Assembly: GCA_017483185.1 (NCBI GenBank)
Contig: JAFULM010000057.1
Location: 1 to 42,825, forward strand
Direction of reading: 5' to 3'
DNA: 42,825 nucleotides
DNA from: Prevotella sp.
GTDB lineage: Bacteria > Bacteroidota > Bacteroidia > Bacteroidales > Bacteroidaceae
Position 1 is the stretch's first letter; each line of letters opens with the position of its first letter. Positions 32,954 through 40,818 of the stretch are shown here, one piece after another. Below the pieces are notes generated by a model. It did no database searches, was not told the DNA's origin, and saw only the letters and a program-made list of their open reading frames with translations. Made by a program: the position numbers and the translations under genes.

Positions 32954-35272
32954 ATGAAACAACTCTACATGTTTAAGTCCCTCTTGATCGCCTGCATCAT
33001 GATGCTTTTCGGGGGGGGTAATTTTGCGTTTGCGCAAAATTTGAAGACAATTGAGTCTAATTTTATAGACAAGAACTTAACTGTTGGTGAGGGTGAATTA
33101 AGTTGGACAGCATCCATTAGTGCTAATTCTTTCGAAGGAAGTAGCCCTAATAGAGGTGTGCAGTTCGGTGCAGCTAAAGGCAAATTTACATTGACGTCAA
33201 ATAAAGATATAGCCAATGTAACTAAAATAGAAATAACAGGTTCAACAAATGATACTGGCAAGAAAAATACGATCAGTATAAAAGTAGGTAATACAACTTT
33301 CTCCCCTAACTCAATTTCTTTAGAAAAAGTGAATAATACTATTTGGGCTTTTGAAGGTGATGGAAGCGGAACTATTGTAATAAGTTGTAATGACGTCCAA
33401 AAATCTATCTATTTCAAAAAGATAGTCGTTACATATTCCGATAAAAATAATCAGGAATTCTATTTTCCCACTTCTGAGGCTACGGCAATAATAGGTGAGG
33501 ATTTTACTGCCCCCGAACTGACAAACACTTATGAAGATAAAAATGTCACTTATTCGAGTTCTGTAGAAACCGTTGCTACTGTTGACGCAGAGGGTAAAGT
33601 TAGTCCACTGAGCGTAGGAACAACGGTAATCACAGCAACGCTTGCATCTGACAATACAGTTACGGCTTCATACACTCTGACAGTGAAAGAAGCCGGACTC
33701 AAGACCATGACCTTGTCCATAGACCCTGCGGCCGGAACATATCCTGCGGCACAAACAGTTACGTTGACATCTTCTTTTGATGGTGCCAAGATATATTATA
33801 CGACAGACGACACAGAACCGACAACAGAATCCGCAGAATATACGGCTGCTATTCCTGTCACAATCAGCGGAACAACAGTCAAGGCTCTCGCAGTAGCCGA
33901 AGGTTATGATAATGCGACAACAGAAGCCGCATACACCATCAAGCCCGATCAGCCTGCGTTCAGCGAAGAGTCAAAAACATTTAAGGATCCATTGGCCGTG
34001 ACGCTGACCTTGCCCGAAACTGCTTCAGCCGGTGCTAAGATTCACTATGCGATAGGTGGAACTGCAACGGCAGAATCAGACGTTTACGACGGAACGCCAA
34101 TCACAATTAGCGGCGAGAATGACGGCGACAAGATTATTCTTCATGCAGTAGTGGTCGATGAATACGGCAATGTGGGCATGGAGAAGTTTTGCACTTATAC
34201 ATATTCAGATGCCATCGTCTTTGACTTTACGGCAAATCCGAATGTGTGGGGTATTGAGCCTACAAGCAATAATAGTGTAAGTAATACAGACGGTAAGGAA
34301 CTTGAAGTCGCTGGTGTTGTGCTGACGACAACATCAGGATCGGGATCAAAGACTTGTATATGGAATACTCCAGAACTCCGCATGTATTCAGGTAGTACAA
34401 TAACGTTTACAGCTCCTGTCAATTATGAGATTGTTTCTGTGGCGTTTACCGGTGCTAAAGGCACACTTAAAGAAACAGGCACGACTACAAATATTTCTGC
34501 CAATGGTGGTCTGTGGACGGGCAATAAAGAGAGTGTTACGTTTGAAAATGTTGCCAATAGCCAAATCAAGACTATATCCGTTACTCTGAAAGAAATGCCA
34601 GCCCCCACCACCGGCACCTTCACCTTTGTCGCTCAGGATGCTGATGGCAACTATTACGCTACGTTCAGCACTGACCATTATATCGTATTCCCGGAGGAAG
34701 TTGAGCTTTCCGCGGTGAACGGCATCAATGAAGACGGAACTTTGCATTACTTTGTTAAAAGACTTGAGACAATGACTGTTACTGACGAAGTGGGCTCAGT
34801 GAAGGGTAGTCTCGTTCCGAAAAACACCGGTGTGCTGCTGAAAAGTTCGAAAGCCGAAGTAACCTACTATTTCCCCACGAGCAATATTACTGGAAGCATT
34901 AATAGCTGGTTTAAGCCGGTAACGAATGAGGACGGAACGTTCGAGGGTCGCGAAGGCTACAAATATTATAAGTTGGCATACAACGACTATGAGGCAAAGA
35001 CAGGACTCGGATTCTATTGGGGTGCGGAAAATGGTGCGCCGTTTAAGTCGAAGAAGGGTCTGGCATATCTCGAAATTCCGGAAACGACAACTTCCGGAGC
35101 TGCTCCGACACACTTCCTCATCGGCGGCGGCACGGACGGCATCAGCAATGTCGAGAGCGACGTGAAGGCTGACAAGGACGGCGTCATCTACAACATAGCC
35201 GGACAGCGCGTCAACGCAGCCACAAAGCCCGGACTCTACATCATCGGCGGCAAGAAAGTCGTTGTCAAATAA
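32954..35272 (+). CDS. Large secreted surface protein with Ig-like and chitobiase-C domains; poly-G tract
   Basis: The 772-residue protein has a signal peptide ending GGGNFAFAQ. The first part (about 30-165) is beta-rich and unassigned. A BIG2-like domain follows (about 168-250, DAEGKVSPLSVGTTVITATL). Two chitobiase/hexosaminidase C-terminal-type domains come next (about 255-335, GAKIYYTTDDTEPTTESAEY; and 338-420). Two further beta regions precede a C-terminal tail, VIYNIAGQRVNAATKPG then LYIIGGKKVVVK, which resembles Bacteroidetes surface-sorting ends. No catalytic domain is recognised. Codons 20-22 contain eight consecutive G. The first 1.7 kb is clearly richer in A and T than its neighbours, hinting at a separate origin. 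Confidence 0.8.
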   Translation: MKQLYMFKSLLIACIMMLFGGGNFAFAQNLKTIESNFIDKNLTVGEGELSWTASISANSFEGSSPNRGVQFGAAKGKFTLTSNKDIANVTKIEITGSTNDTGKKNTISIKVGNTTFSPNSISLEKVNNTIWAFEGDGSGTIVISCNDVQKSIYFKKIVVTYSDKNNQEFYFPTSEATAIIGEDFTAPELTNTYEDKNVTYSSSVETVATVDAEGKVSPLSVGTTVITATLASDNTVTASYTLTVKEAGLKTMTLSIDPAAGTYPAAQTVTLTSSFDGAKIYYTTDDTEPTTESAEYTAAIPVTISGTTVKALAVAEGYDNATTEAAYTIKPDQPAFSEESKTFKDPLAVTLTLPETASAGAKIHYAIGGTATAESDVYDGTPITISGENDGDKIILHAVVVDEYGNVGMEKFCTYTYSDAIVFDFTANPNVWGIEPTSNNSVSNTDGKELEVAGVVLTTTSGSGSKTCIWNTPELRMYSGSTITFTAPVNYEIVSVAFTGAKGTLKETGTTTNISANGGLWTGNKESVTFENVANSQIKTISVTLKEMPAPTTGTFTFVAQDADGNYYATFSTDHYIVFPEEVELSAVNGINEDGTLHYFVKRLETMTVTDEVGSVKGSLVPKNTGVLLKSSKAEVTYYFPTSNITGSINSWFKPVTNEDGTFEGREGYKYYKLAYNDYEAKTGLGFYWGAENGAPFKSKKGLAYLEIPETTTSGAAPTHFLIGGGTDGISNVESDVKADKDGVIYNIAGQRVNAATKPGLYIIGGKKVVVK

Positions 35273-35318
35273 TAAAGCAAGAAAGAATTTATCAAAAGAA
35301 TAAAAAAGTAAAAACGAA

Positions 35319-35504
35319 ATGACAATGAAGAAATATATCAAACCCGAAATAACAGTCGTGGACATCGAGACGGAAAACATCTTGGTTGCCAGCTTGACTA
35401 CACCCTCAGACTCCCTCCCGGGCCACGAGATAGGCAACGAAAATAACAACGTGTTTTCCAAGGGTCACACCGACATCTGGGGATTTGACGAGGACGAAGA
35501 CTAA
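35319..35504 (+). CDS. Small acidic protein (KYIKPEITVVDIE type)
   Basis: The frame has 61 residues, or 59 from the second Met at 35325. There is no signal peptide. It begins KKYIKPEITVVDIETENILV and then ASLTTPSDSLPGHEIGNEN, and ends in an acidic patch WGFDEDED. I recall similar short proteins next to surface-protein genes in Prevotella and Bacteroides, but cannot name a function. It sits 46 nt after the surface protein and is followed by a strong terminator, so the two probably share a transcript. Confidence 0.6.
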   Translation: MTMKKYIKPEITVVDIETENILVASLTTPSDSLPGHEIGNENNNVFSKGHTDIWGFDEDED

Positions 35505-35550
35505 TATCGTCTTCCGGCGGTAACGACGCCGCGAAAACAACTAAGTATGG

Positions 35551-35598
35551 CTGCGGCCGAAGAGACGACAAACGCTCTTCGGCCGCAGTCGCTTTTTT
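35551..35598 (+). terminator. Rho-independent terminator
   Basis: The 14-bp perfect stem CTGCGGCCGAAGAG (35551-35564) and CTCTTCGGCCGCAG (35575-35588), with a 10-nt loop, is followed by TCGCTTTTTT. The sequence CGGCCGCAGTCGCTT is repeated just downstream (35599-35613). Confidence 0.85.
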
Positions 35599-35639
35599 CG
35601 GCCGCAGTCGCTTCCGCATGGAGAACTGACGCCGATGTG

Positions 35640-35715
35640 CCATCCACACAGTCTCCTCCCCTTTGGGGAGGTCGGGTGGGGCTTTCAGTCGGGTGGGGCC
35701 TCTCGCCGGGTGGAA
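35640..35715. repeat. Degenerate P5-like CCTCCCC/GGGGAGG hairpin and GGGTGGGGC units
   Basis: CCTCCCCTTTGGGGAGG forms a short hairpin, followed by GTCGGGTGGGGCTTTCA and GTCGGGTGGGGCCTCTC, two tandem units. It is a decayed member of the C-rich repeat group. Confidence 0.55.
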
Positions 35716-35728
35716 CTTTGACCTTATT

Positions 35729-35742
35729 CGTAAACGTTTACG
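35729..35742. promoter_or_regulatory. Palindromic LacI-type operator
   Basis: CGTAAACGTTTACG is a perfect 14-bp palindrome with the central CG typical of LacI/GalR-family operators. It lies about 45 nt before the TAAATTTG box at 35788 and 120 nt before the small secreted protein that precedes the pectate lyase. No LacI-type regulator gene is in the window. Confidence 0.6.
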
Positions 35743-35787
35743 TCTAAAAAACATTGCCGCGGCAGACCGATAATCGGAATTTTGCCG

Positions 35788-35795
35788 TAAATTTG
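35788..35795 (+). promoter_or_regulatory. -7 element for the 35860-38639 gene pair
   Basis: TAAATTTG fits TAnnTTTG about 65 nt before the start at 35860. No spaced TTTG is apparent, which would be consistent with an activator- or repressor-controlled promoter. Confidence 0.5.
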
Positions 35796-35859
35796 CCATT
35801 TGAATAATCAGACCTTGTTATACTACAACCGAATCTATAAACCCCAAACATATCACATT

Positions 35860-36216
35860 ATGAAAAGATTACCTATCTTATTGTCCTCTCTCCTCATAGG
35901 CGCGGCCGCTTCATGGGCAGACATGGGACAGACCGTCACCATCGACGGAACGGTGGTCGCCAAGTTCGCCACCGGACTGACCTTTGACGGCGACAACGTC
36001 ATTCTCTCCTTTGAGGACGGTACGAGCCAGACAGCAGACATGTCGCTCGTCTCCATCGACCTGACATACGATGCCTCGGCCATCACAGAAGTCACGACCG
36101 GCAGTGAGGCCGCAACGCGCGTCTACACCATCGGCGGCCAGTATGTCGGAACGACGACGGAAGGACTGCCCGGCGGACTCTATATCGTCAACGGAAAGAA
36201 AACAATAATCCACTAA
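35860..36216 (+). CDS. Small secreted protein with GLYIVNGKK tail
   Basis: The 118 residues run from MKRLPILLSSLLIGAAASWA (signal peptide); the longer frame from 35800 would bury the signal and is rejected. The mature part is a short beta-rich domain (TVTIDGTVVAKFATGLTFDG, DNVILSFEDGTSQTADMSLV). It ends YTIGGQYVGTTTEG then LPGGLYIVNGKKTIIH, the same kind of tail as the 772-residue surface protein. The function is unknown. Its stop touches the first ATG of the pectate lyase frame, so the two are cotranscribed. Confidence 0.7.
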   Translation: MKRLPILLSSLLIGAAASWADMGQTVTIDGTVVAKFATGLTFDGDNVILSFEDGTSQTADMSLVSIDLTYDASAITEVTTGSEAATRVYTIGGQYVGTTTEGLPGGLYIVNGKKTIIH

Positions 36217-36236
36217 TGCAGAAAGGAAACACGAGA

Positions 36237-38639
36237 ATGAAGAAGTTTACACATTATTATATATATAGCATCCTCGCGTCAGTGATGATGCTCTCGGCCG
36301 CCACGGCCACAGCCCAGACATGGGACTTCTCGTCTGTCAGCGCCACCGACAAGACCAACCTTGCCGCCGACGCCGCCGGCTGGACACACGAATCGTCATC
36401 GAGCAACGACCGCTATAAGAACGTCGGGACGTATGACGTCGAGCCGCTCAAGGCCAACGGTGCCGAACTGGAGTTCACCCGGGGTATGCTCTTCACCATC
36501 ACGGCGGCCGACGCCGTGCGTGTTGACATCAAGGGCAAGCGCATGGCGATGAACAAGGCGCTGACCATCACACTCAAGGACCTTAAGGCCGGCGACAAGC
36601 TGACCATGAAGTGCAAGACGTCGAAGTCGGGCACGGCACGCGGCGTCAATGTCACCAACCTCACGGCGGAGAGCGGTTCGTTCAACTCGACTTCCGCCGA
36701 CGACCAGACCAACGTGGCCACTGTCACGGCCGACGGTGACGTCACGCTGACCAACACGGGCGGACTCTATGTCTACGCCATCAGCGTCACTGACCCCTCG
36801 GGCGGCGGCGACACGCCGGTTCCGGGCGGCGACGACCACTCGACGACGCTCAATACGACGCGCAGTCAGGCCCAGCTGACGACGGCCGGCAACGTCATCA
36901 AATACTACAACACGGCCGACGTGGCCGGCATAGCCATCGACCGCGCAGCCGGAACGGTCACCGTGACACCTAAGTCGGGCGACTGGACGGATGTCTTCAC
37001 ACGCTCGGTGAGCAACATCGCCTTCTCCAAAGCGTCGCAGACGGGCGGCGGCTCGGACATCGAAAACGCCGGAGTGGTCATCACCCGCGCCGAAGGATGG
37101 AACGAGTCTGTATATGCCGAGTGGCAACTGCTCGACGGAGCGACATCATATAAAGTATATGTCAAGGGCGGAAAGCACGCCGACTGGACGGCCGTCGACC
37201 GCGAACTCGTCCGTAACTACGGCACCTACGGGCGTGTCGATGTGGTCGGTCTGACGGCTGCGGCAGACTACGCGCTGAAGGTTGTGCCTGTCATCGGCGG
37301 CACAGAGGATGAGACGAAGGCCAGCACGGCGTCGGGAATGACCGTCAGGAGCTATGACCGCTCGGGCTTCGCACACTTCAACAACAGCGGTGTTGGAGCA
37401 TACGAGGACGACGGAACGCTCAAGGCCACGGCCCGCGTGATATACGTTACGGCCCAAACGGCAAAGACGGTGACGCTCGATGTCGTCACCAGTTCAAATG
37501 GAAGTACAACCGAATTTACCGGTTTGCAGGCCATTATCAACGCTTATCAGAAAGGACTGGAGACCCGTCCGCTTGCCATCCGCATCGTCGGAACCATCCG
37601 CGACACGGACATGGATTCGTTCGGAAGTTCAGCCGAGGGTCTGCAGGTGAAGGGAAAGAACAACACGACGCCGATGAACATCACCATCGAGGGTGTCGGT
37701 GAGGATGCCGCCATCTGGGGCTTCGGCATGCTGTTGCGCAATGCGGTGAGCGTCGAGTTGCGCAACTTCGCCGTCATGCTTTGTATGGACGATTGCATCT
37801 CGCTCGATACGGACAACAAGTATTGCTGGGTTCACCATATCGACCTCATGTACGGTAATACCGGTGGCGACAGCGACCAGGCAAAGGGCGACGGCTCGGT
37901 TGACATCAAGAGCGACTCGCAGTATATCACCGTGGCCTACTGCCACTTCCTCGACTGCGGAAAGACGTCGCTCTGCGGTATGAAGAGCGAGTCCGGACCT
38001 AACTATATCGACTACCATCACAACTGGTTTAACCATAGCGATTCGCGTCATCCGCGTGTCCGCACGATGACCGTGCACGTCTGGAACAACTACTATGACG
38101 GTTGCGCCAAGTACGGCGTGGGTGCAACGATGGGCTCGAGCGTATTTGTGGAGAACAACTATTTCCGCGGAACGAAGGACCCGATGATGATCTCTCAGCA
38201 GGGAACGGACGGCAAGGGCGACGGCACTTTCTCGGGAGAGGCCGGCGGTATGATAAAGAGCTACGGCAACGTGTACGCCGAGAAGGGCGCAAGCAGCAAC
38301 TATACCGTTATCACCCATCATGAGAGCGCTACCGATTTCGACTGCTATGAGGCTGCCACACGCGATGAGCAGGTGCCTTCCGCATATAAGGCTCTCGTGG
38401 GCGGAACGACTTACAACAACTTCGACACCGACCCGTCGCTCATCTACAACTATACTCCCGCCGCCGCGACGGACGTTCCCGCTGTCGTGACAGGCTACTG
38501 GGGAGCCGGCCGTCTGAACAAGGGTGACTTCCACTGGACATTCAACAACGCCCTCGATGACACCGACTATTCCGTCATCACGGAGATGAAGAACGCTCTG
38601 AAGAACTACCAGAGCAAGCTCGTGGGCATTTTTGAATGA
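36237..38639 (+). CDS. Secreted pectate lyase, polysaccharide lyase family 1
   Basis: The start at 36237 (MKKFTHYYIYSILASVMMLS) has AGAAAGGAAAC upstream; an ATG at 36216 would add seven residues. The 800-residue protein has a signal peptide to about TATAQ, and an N-terminal beta region to about 195 that may be a carbohydrate-binding module. A linker rich in Gly/Pro (SGGGDTPVPGGDDH) and a fibronectin-III-like segment (about 270-375) follow. The PL1 beta-helix covers about 400-790, with DDCISLDTDNKYCWVHHIDL, DYHHNWFNHSDSRHPRVR (Arg607/Arg609, the catalytic Arg region) and NNYYDGCAKYG. It cleaves polygalacturonate by beta-elimination. It complements the GH43-GH28 enzyme. Confidence 0.9.
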   Translation: MKKFTHYYIYSILASVMMLSAATATAQTWDFSSVSATDKTNLAADAAGWTHESSSSNDRYKNVGTYDVEPLKANGAELEFTRGMLFTITAADAVRVDIKGKRMAMNKALTITLKDLKAGDKLTMKCKTSKSGTARGVNVTNLTAESGSFNSTSADDQTNVATVTADGDVTLTNTGGLYVYAISVTDPSGGGDTPVPGGDDHSTTLNTTRSQAQLTTAGNVIKYYNTADVAGIAIDRAAGTVTVTPKSGDWTDVFTRSVSNIAFSKASQTGGGSDIENAGVVITRAEGWNESVYAEWQLLDGATSYKVYVKGGKHADWTAVDRELVRNYGTYGRVDVVGLTAAADYALKVVPVIGGTEDETKASTASGMTVRSYDRSGFAHFNNSGVGAYEDDGTLKATARVIYVTAQTAKTVTLDVVTSSNGSTTEFTGLQAIINAYQKGLETRPLAIRIVGTIRDTDMDSFGSSAEGLQVKGKNNTTPMNITIEGVGEDAAIWGFGMLLRNAVSVELRNFAVMLCMDDCISLDTDNKYCWVHHIDLMYGNTGGDSDQAKGDGSVDIKSDSQYITVAYCHFLDCGKTSLCGMKSESGPNYIDYHHNWFNHSDSRHPRVRTMTVHVWNNYYDGCAKYGVGATMGSSVFVENNYFRGTKDPMMISQQGTDGKGDGTFSGEAGGMIKSYGNVYAEKGASSNYTVITHHESATDFDCYEAATRDEQVPSAYKALVGGTTYNNFDTDPSLIYNYTPAAATDVPAVVTGYWGAGRLNKGDFHWTFNNALDDTDYSVITEMKNALKNYQSKLVGIFE

Positions 38640-38640
38640 T

Positions 38641-38680
38641 GGGCCTCACCCCCGGCCCCTCCCCAAAAGGGAGTGGAGAT
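38641..38680 (+). repeat. P9 C-rich hairpin after the pectate lyase stop
   Basis: GGCCTCACCCCCGGCCCCTC then CCCAAAAGGGAGTGGAG begins at the stop codon. A close inverted copy lies at 38975-39023, after the stop of the convergent Na/Pi gene. Confidence 0.65.
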
Positions 38681-38753
38681 GTATGCGACAGAGTCGATAA
38701 TTACCGGATATTATATATTAATGTATTTATCACCGGATAGATGTTACATAACG

Positions 38754-38795
38754 AAGAGATGGCTGCGCAATGAACTTTGCGCAGCCATCTCTTTT
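38754..38795. terminator. Terminator hairpin 1, bidirectional
   Basis: The 17-bp perfect stem AAGAGATGGCTGCGCAA (38754-38770) pairs with 38777-38793, with loop TGAACT. AA/TT ends give short U tracts on both strands. Confidence 0.8.
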
Positions 38796-38868
38796 AATCG
38801 GCATTGTTCATAACTATTTCTATCGGACAAAAAGTGACCCTGTAGAAAATCATTGGAGTTTCATAAAA

Positions 38869-38908
38869 AAGAATTGGCTGCGCAGAACTCACTGCGCAGC
38901 CAATTCTT
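38869..38908. terminator. Terminator hairpin 2, bidirectional
   Basis: The 17-bp perfect stem AAGAATTGGCTGCGCAG (38869-38885) pairs with 38892-38908, with loop AACTCA. An A-run before it and TTCATTTT after it fit termination in both directions. The stem core GGCTGCGCA is shared with hairpin 1, so one may be a duplicate of the other. Confidence 0.8.
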
Positions 38909-38974
38909 CATTTTATAATTCTCTATCGCCCGCAGGCCGACAACTCGTTGTTTATAATTCTAAAATAATAGGCT

Positions 38975-39023
38975 CTGTAGCAAATTACTCCCCTCCCTCT
39001 TGGGGAGGGGCGGGGGTGAGGCT
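38975..39023 (-). repeat. P9 C-rich hairpin after the Na/Pi gene stop, inverted copy
   Basis: On the minus strand: GAGCCTCACCCCCGCCCCTC then CCCAAGAGGGAGGGGAG. It directly follows the Na/Pi stop codon, mirroring 38641-38680. Confidence 0.65.
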
Positions 39024-39028
39024 CCTCT

Positions 39029-40723
39029 TCACGCTCCTTTCTGTCTTGTTCCCATGCGTGCCTCGACGACATTGACAACGTAGTCGCCCAGTTTCTCACA
39101 TTCGCTGACGATATCCATATACATCGTACCCATCTCGTAGGTGTATTCGTGGTTGTTGACGTCGTTGATGTTTTGCGTGCGGAGCTGGTTGCGGTAGTTG
39201 TTGATTTCGTTCTCGATGTTGAACGAGCGGTTGGCGTCGAAGTTGTCCTTGCGTCCCGTCATGAGGACATTCATCTGCGTGAGCGAGTCGTCAGTCAGTT
39301 CGAGCATCTGGTGGAGATGTTCATACTGCTTCTCGGTGAAGTCGTCCTTGCCCGCCAGTTTGCGGTTGAGCGTGCGTGCGATGTTGTAGCAGCTGTCGCC
39401 GATGCTCTCTATCTCCGAGATTTCGCGGAGCATGGCTCTGATCTTGTCCTTCGTGTCGTCGCTCAGGTGTGCGTCGCTGACGTTGTTGAGATACTTCGCA
39501 ATCTCTATCTCCATGTTGTCGCTGATGCCCTCATACTTCTCTATGCGTGAGTAGAGTTTGTTGAAAGCGTTGGTGTCGGTCGTGCCGAGCAGCTCGCGGA
39601 CGAGTCCGAACATGCGCTGTATGCGCTTTCCGAACGACTGTATCTCCTTCTGTGCTTCCAGAACGGAGAGCTCCGGTGTCTTCATGATGGTGTTGCCGCC
39701 GATGTAGCGCAGGCGGAAATCCTCTTCCTCGTCGGCCTTGCGGGGCTTGATGGCCCAGCAGCAGAAGCGTTCTATCTGCGGGATAAACCAGATGAGAATG
39801 AACGTGTTGGTCACGTTGAACATCGTGTGGAACGTCGCCAGGACGAACGACAGACGCACGGCGTTGATGCTCTCGGCCGTCGGGTTGACGCCGTTGAGCG
39901 AGCAGACGAAGTTGACGAAGGGGAAGAATACGGACAATACCCAGATTACGCCGAAGACGTTGAAGAACATGTGTGACAGGGCAGCCCGCCGGGCCTGTGT
40001 GTTGCCCGTCATGGCGGCGAGGTTGGCCGTGATGGTCGTGCCGATGTTCTCGCCCATGACCAGCGCGATGCCGGGATAGATGGACAGCACGCCGCTCGTG
40101 CAGAGCACCATCGTGATGGCCATCAGGGCGGCCGACGACTGTACGCAGAAGGTCAGTATGGTGCCGATGACGAGGAAGGCGAGTATCGTTCCGAAGTTGT
40201 TGGGATCAAACTGGGAGAAAAATTCGGCCAGCGAGGCGTTGTGTGCGAGGTCCATCTCCTTGCCCGTCAGGTTGAGTGTGCCGAGGGCGAAGAACATGAA
40301 TGAAGCTCCGAAGAGGAAGTCGCCGATATACCTGTACTTCTTCATGTATATCAGGACGATGCCGATGAGGAATGCCGGCCAGACGAAGTTGGTGATGTTG
40401 AACGAGAATCCGGCACTCATGATCCATGCCGACAGTGTCGTTCCGATGTTGGCACCCATGATGACGGAGATGGCCTGGGCCAGGGTGAGCAGTCCGGCGT
40501 TGACGAAAGAGACCGTCATCACCGTCGTTGCGGCAGACGACTGAACCGACGCCGTGACAAACATTCCGGTGAGCATGCCCGTGAAGCGGTTGGTAGTCAT
40601 CGCCCCGAGGACGTGGCGCAGCTGTGAACCGGCCATTTTCTGAAGAGCCTCACTCATGGCTTTCATACCGTAGATGAGCAGGGCGATGGCGCCAATCAGC
40701 TTGAAAATAATAATTATAGACAT
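39029..40723 (-). CDS. Na/Pi cotransporter with PhoU-like C-terminal domain
   Basis: The 564-residue protein starts MSIIIIFKLIGAIALLIYGM. The membrane half (about 1-320) has the two inverted Na/Pi repeats with SVQSSAATTV and CVQSSAALMA, each followed by GANIGTT or GENIGTT. The C-terminal half (about 345-560) is a helical PhoU-like domain (KYEGISDNMEIEIAKYLNNV; ISEIESIGDSCYNIARTL). Such proteins (NptA/YjbB type) move phosphate with sodium, in or out, at the inner membrane. It is divergent from the kinase at 40819. Confidence 0.92.
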   Translation of the reverse strand: MSIIIIFKLIGAIALLIYGMKAMSEALQKMAGSQLRHVLGAMTTNRFTGMLTGMFVTASVQSSAATTVMTVSFVNAGLLTLAQAISVIMGANIGTTLSAWIMSAGFSFNITNFVWPAFLIGIVLIYMKKYRYIGDFLFGASFMFFALGTLNLTGKEMDLAHNASLAEFFSQFDPNNFGTILAFLVIGTILTFCVQSSAALMAITMVLCTSGVLSIYPGIALVMGENIGTTITANLAAMTGNTQARRAALSHMFFNVFGVIWVLSVFFPFVNFVCSLNGVNPTAESINAVRLSFVLATFHTMFNVTNTFILIWFIPQIERFCCWAIKPRKADEEEDFRLRYIGGNTIMKTPELSVLEAQKEIQSFGKRIQRMFGLVRELLGTTDTNAFNKLYSRIEKYEGISDNMEIEIAKYLNNVSDAHLSDDTKDKIRAMLREISEIESIGDSCYNIARTLNRKLAGKDDFTEKQYEHLHQMLELTDDSLTQMNVLMTGRKDNFDANRSFNIENEINNYRNQLRTQNINDVNNHEYTYEMGTMYMDIVSECEKLGDYVVNVVEARMGTRQKGA

Positions 40724-40773
40724 ATTTTTGTTTTATTTAATTGCCTGTCGGTTTCCAAATCACTTATTTTGAG

Positions 40774-40781
40774 TAACTTTA
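40774..40781 (+). promoter_or_regulatory. Possible -7 element for the nucleoside kinase gene
   Basis: TAACTTTA, one base off TAnnTTTG, lies 38 nt before the start codon in the divergent gap. The match is weak. Confidence 0.35.
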
Positions 40782-40818
40782 CCGCAATGTAAGAAGCTAA
40801 CCACAAAACCTTATGATT

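Noticed and set aside
35729-35742. CcpA catabolite-repression (cre) site
   Set aside because: The palindrome resembles a cre, but CcpA-type catabolite control is a Firmicutes system; a LacI-family operator is the more careful call.
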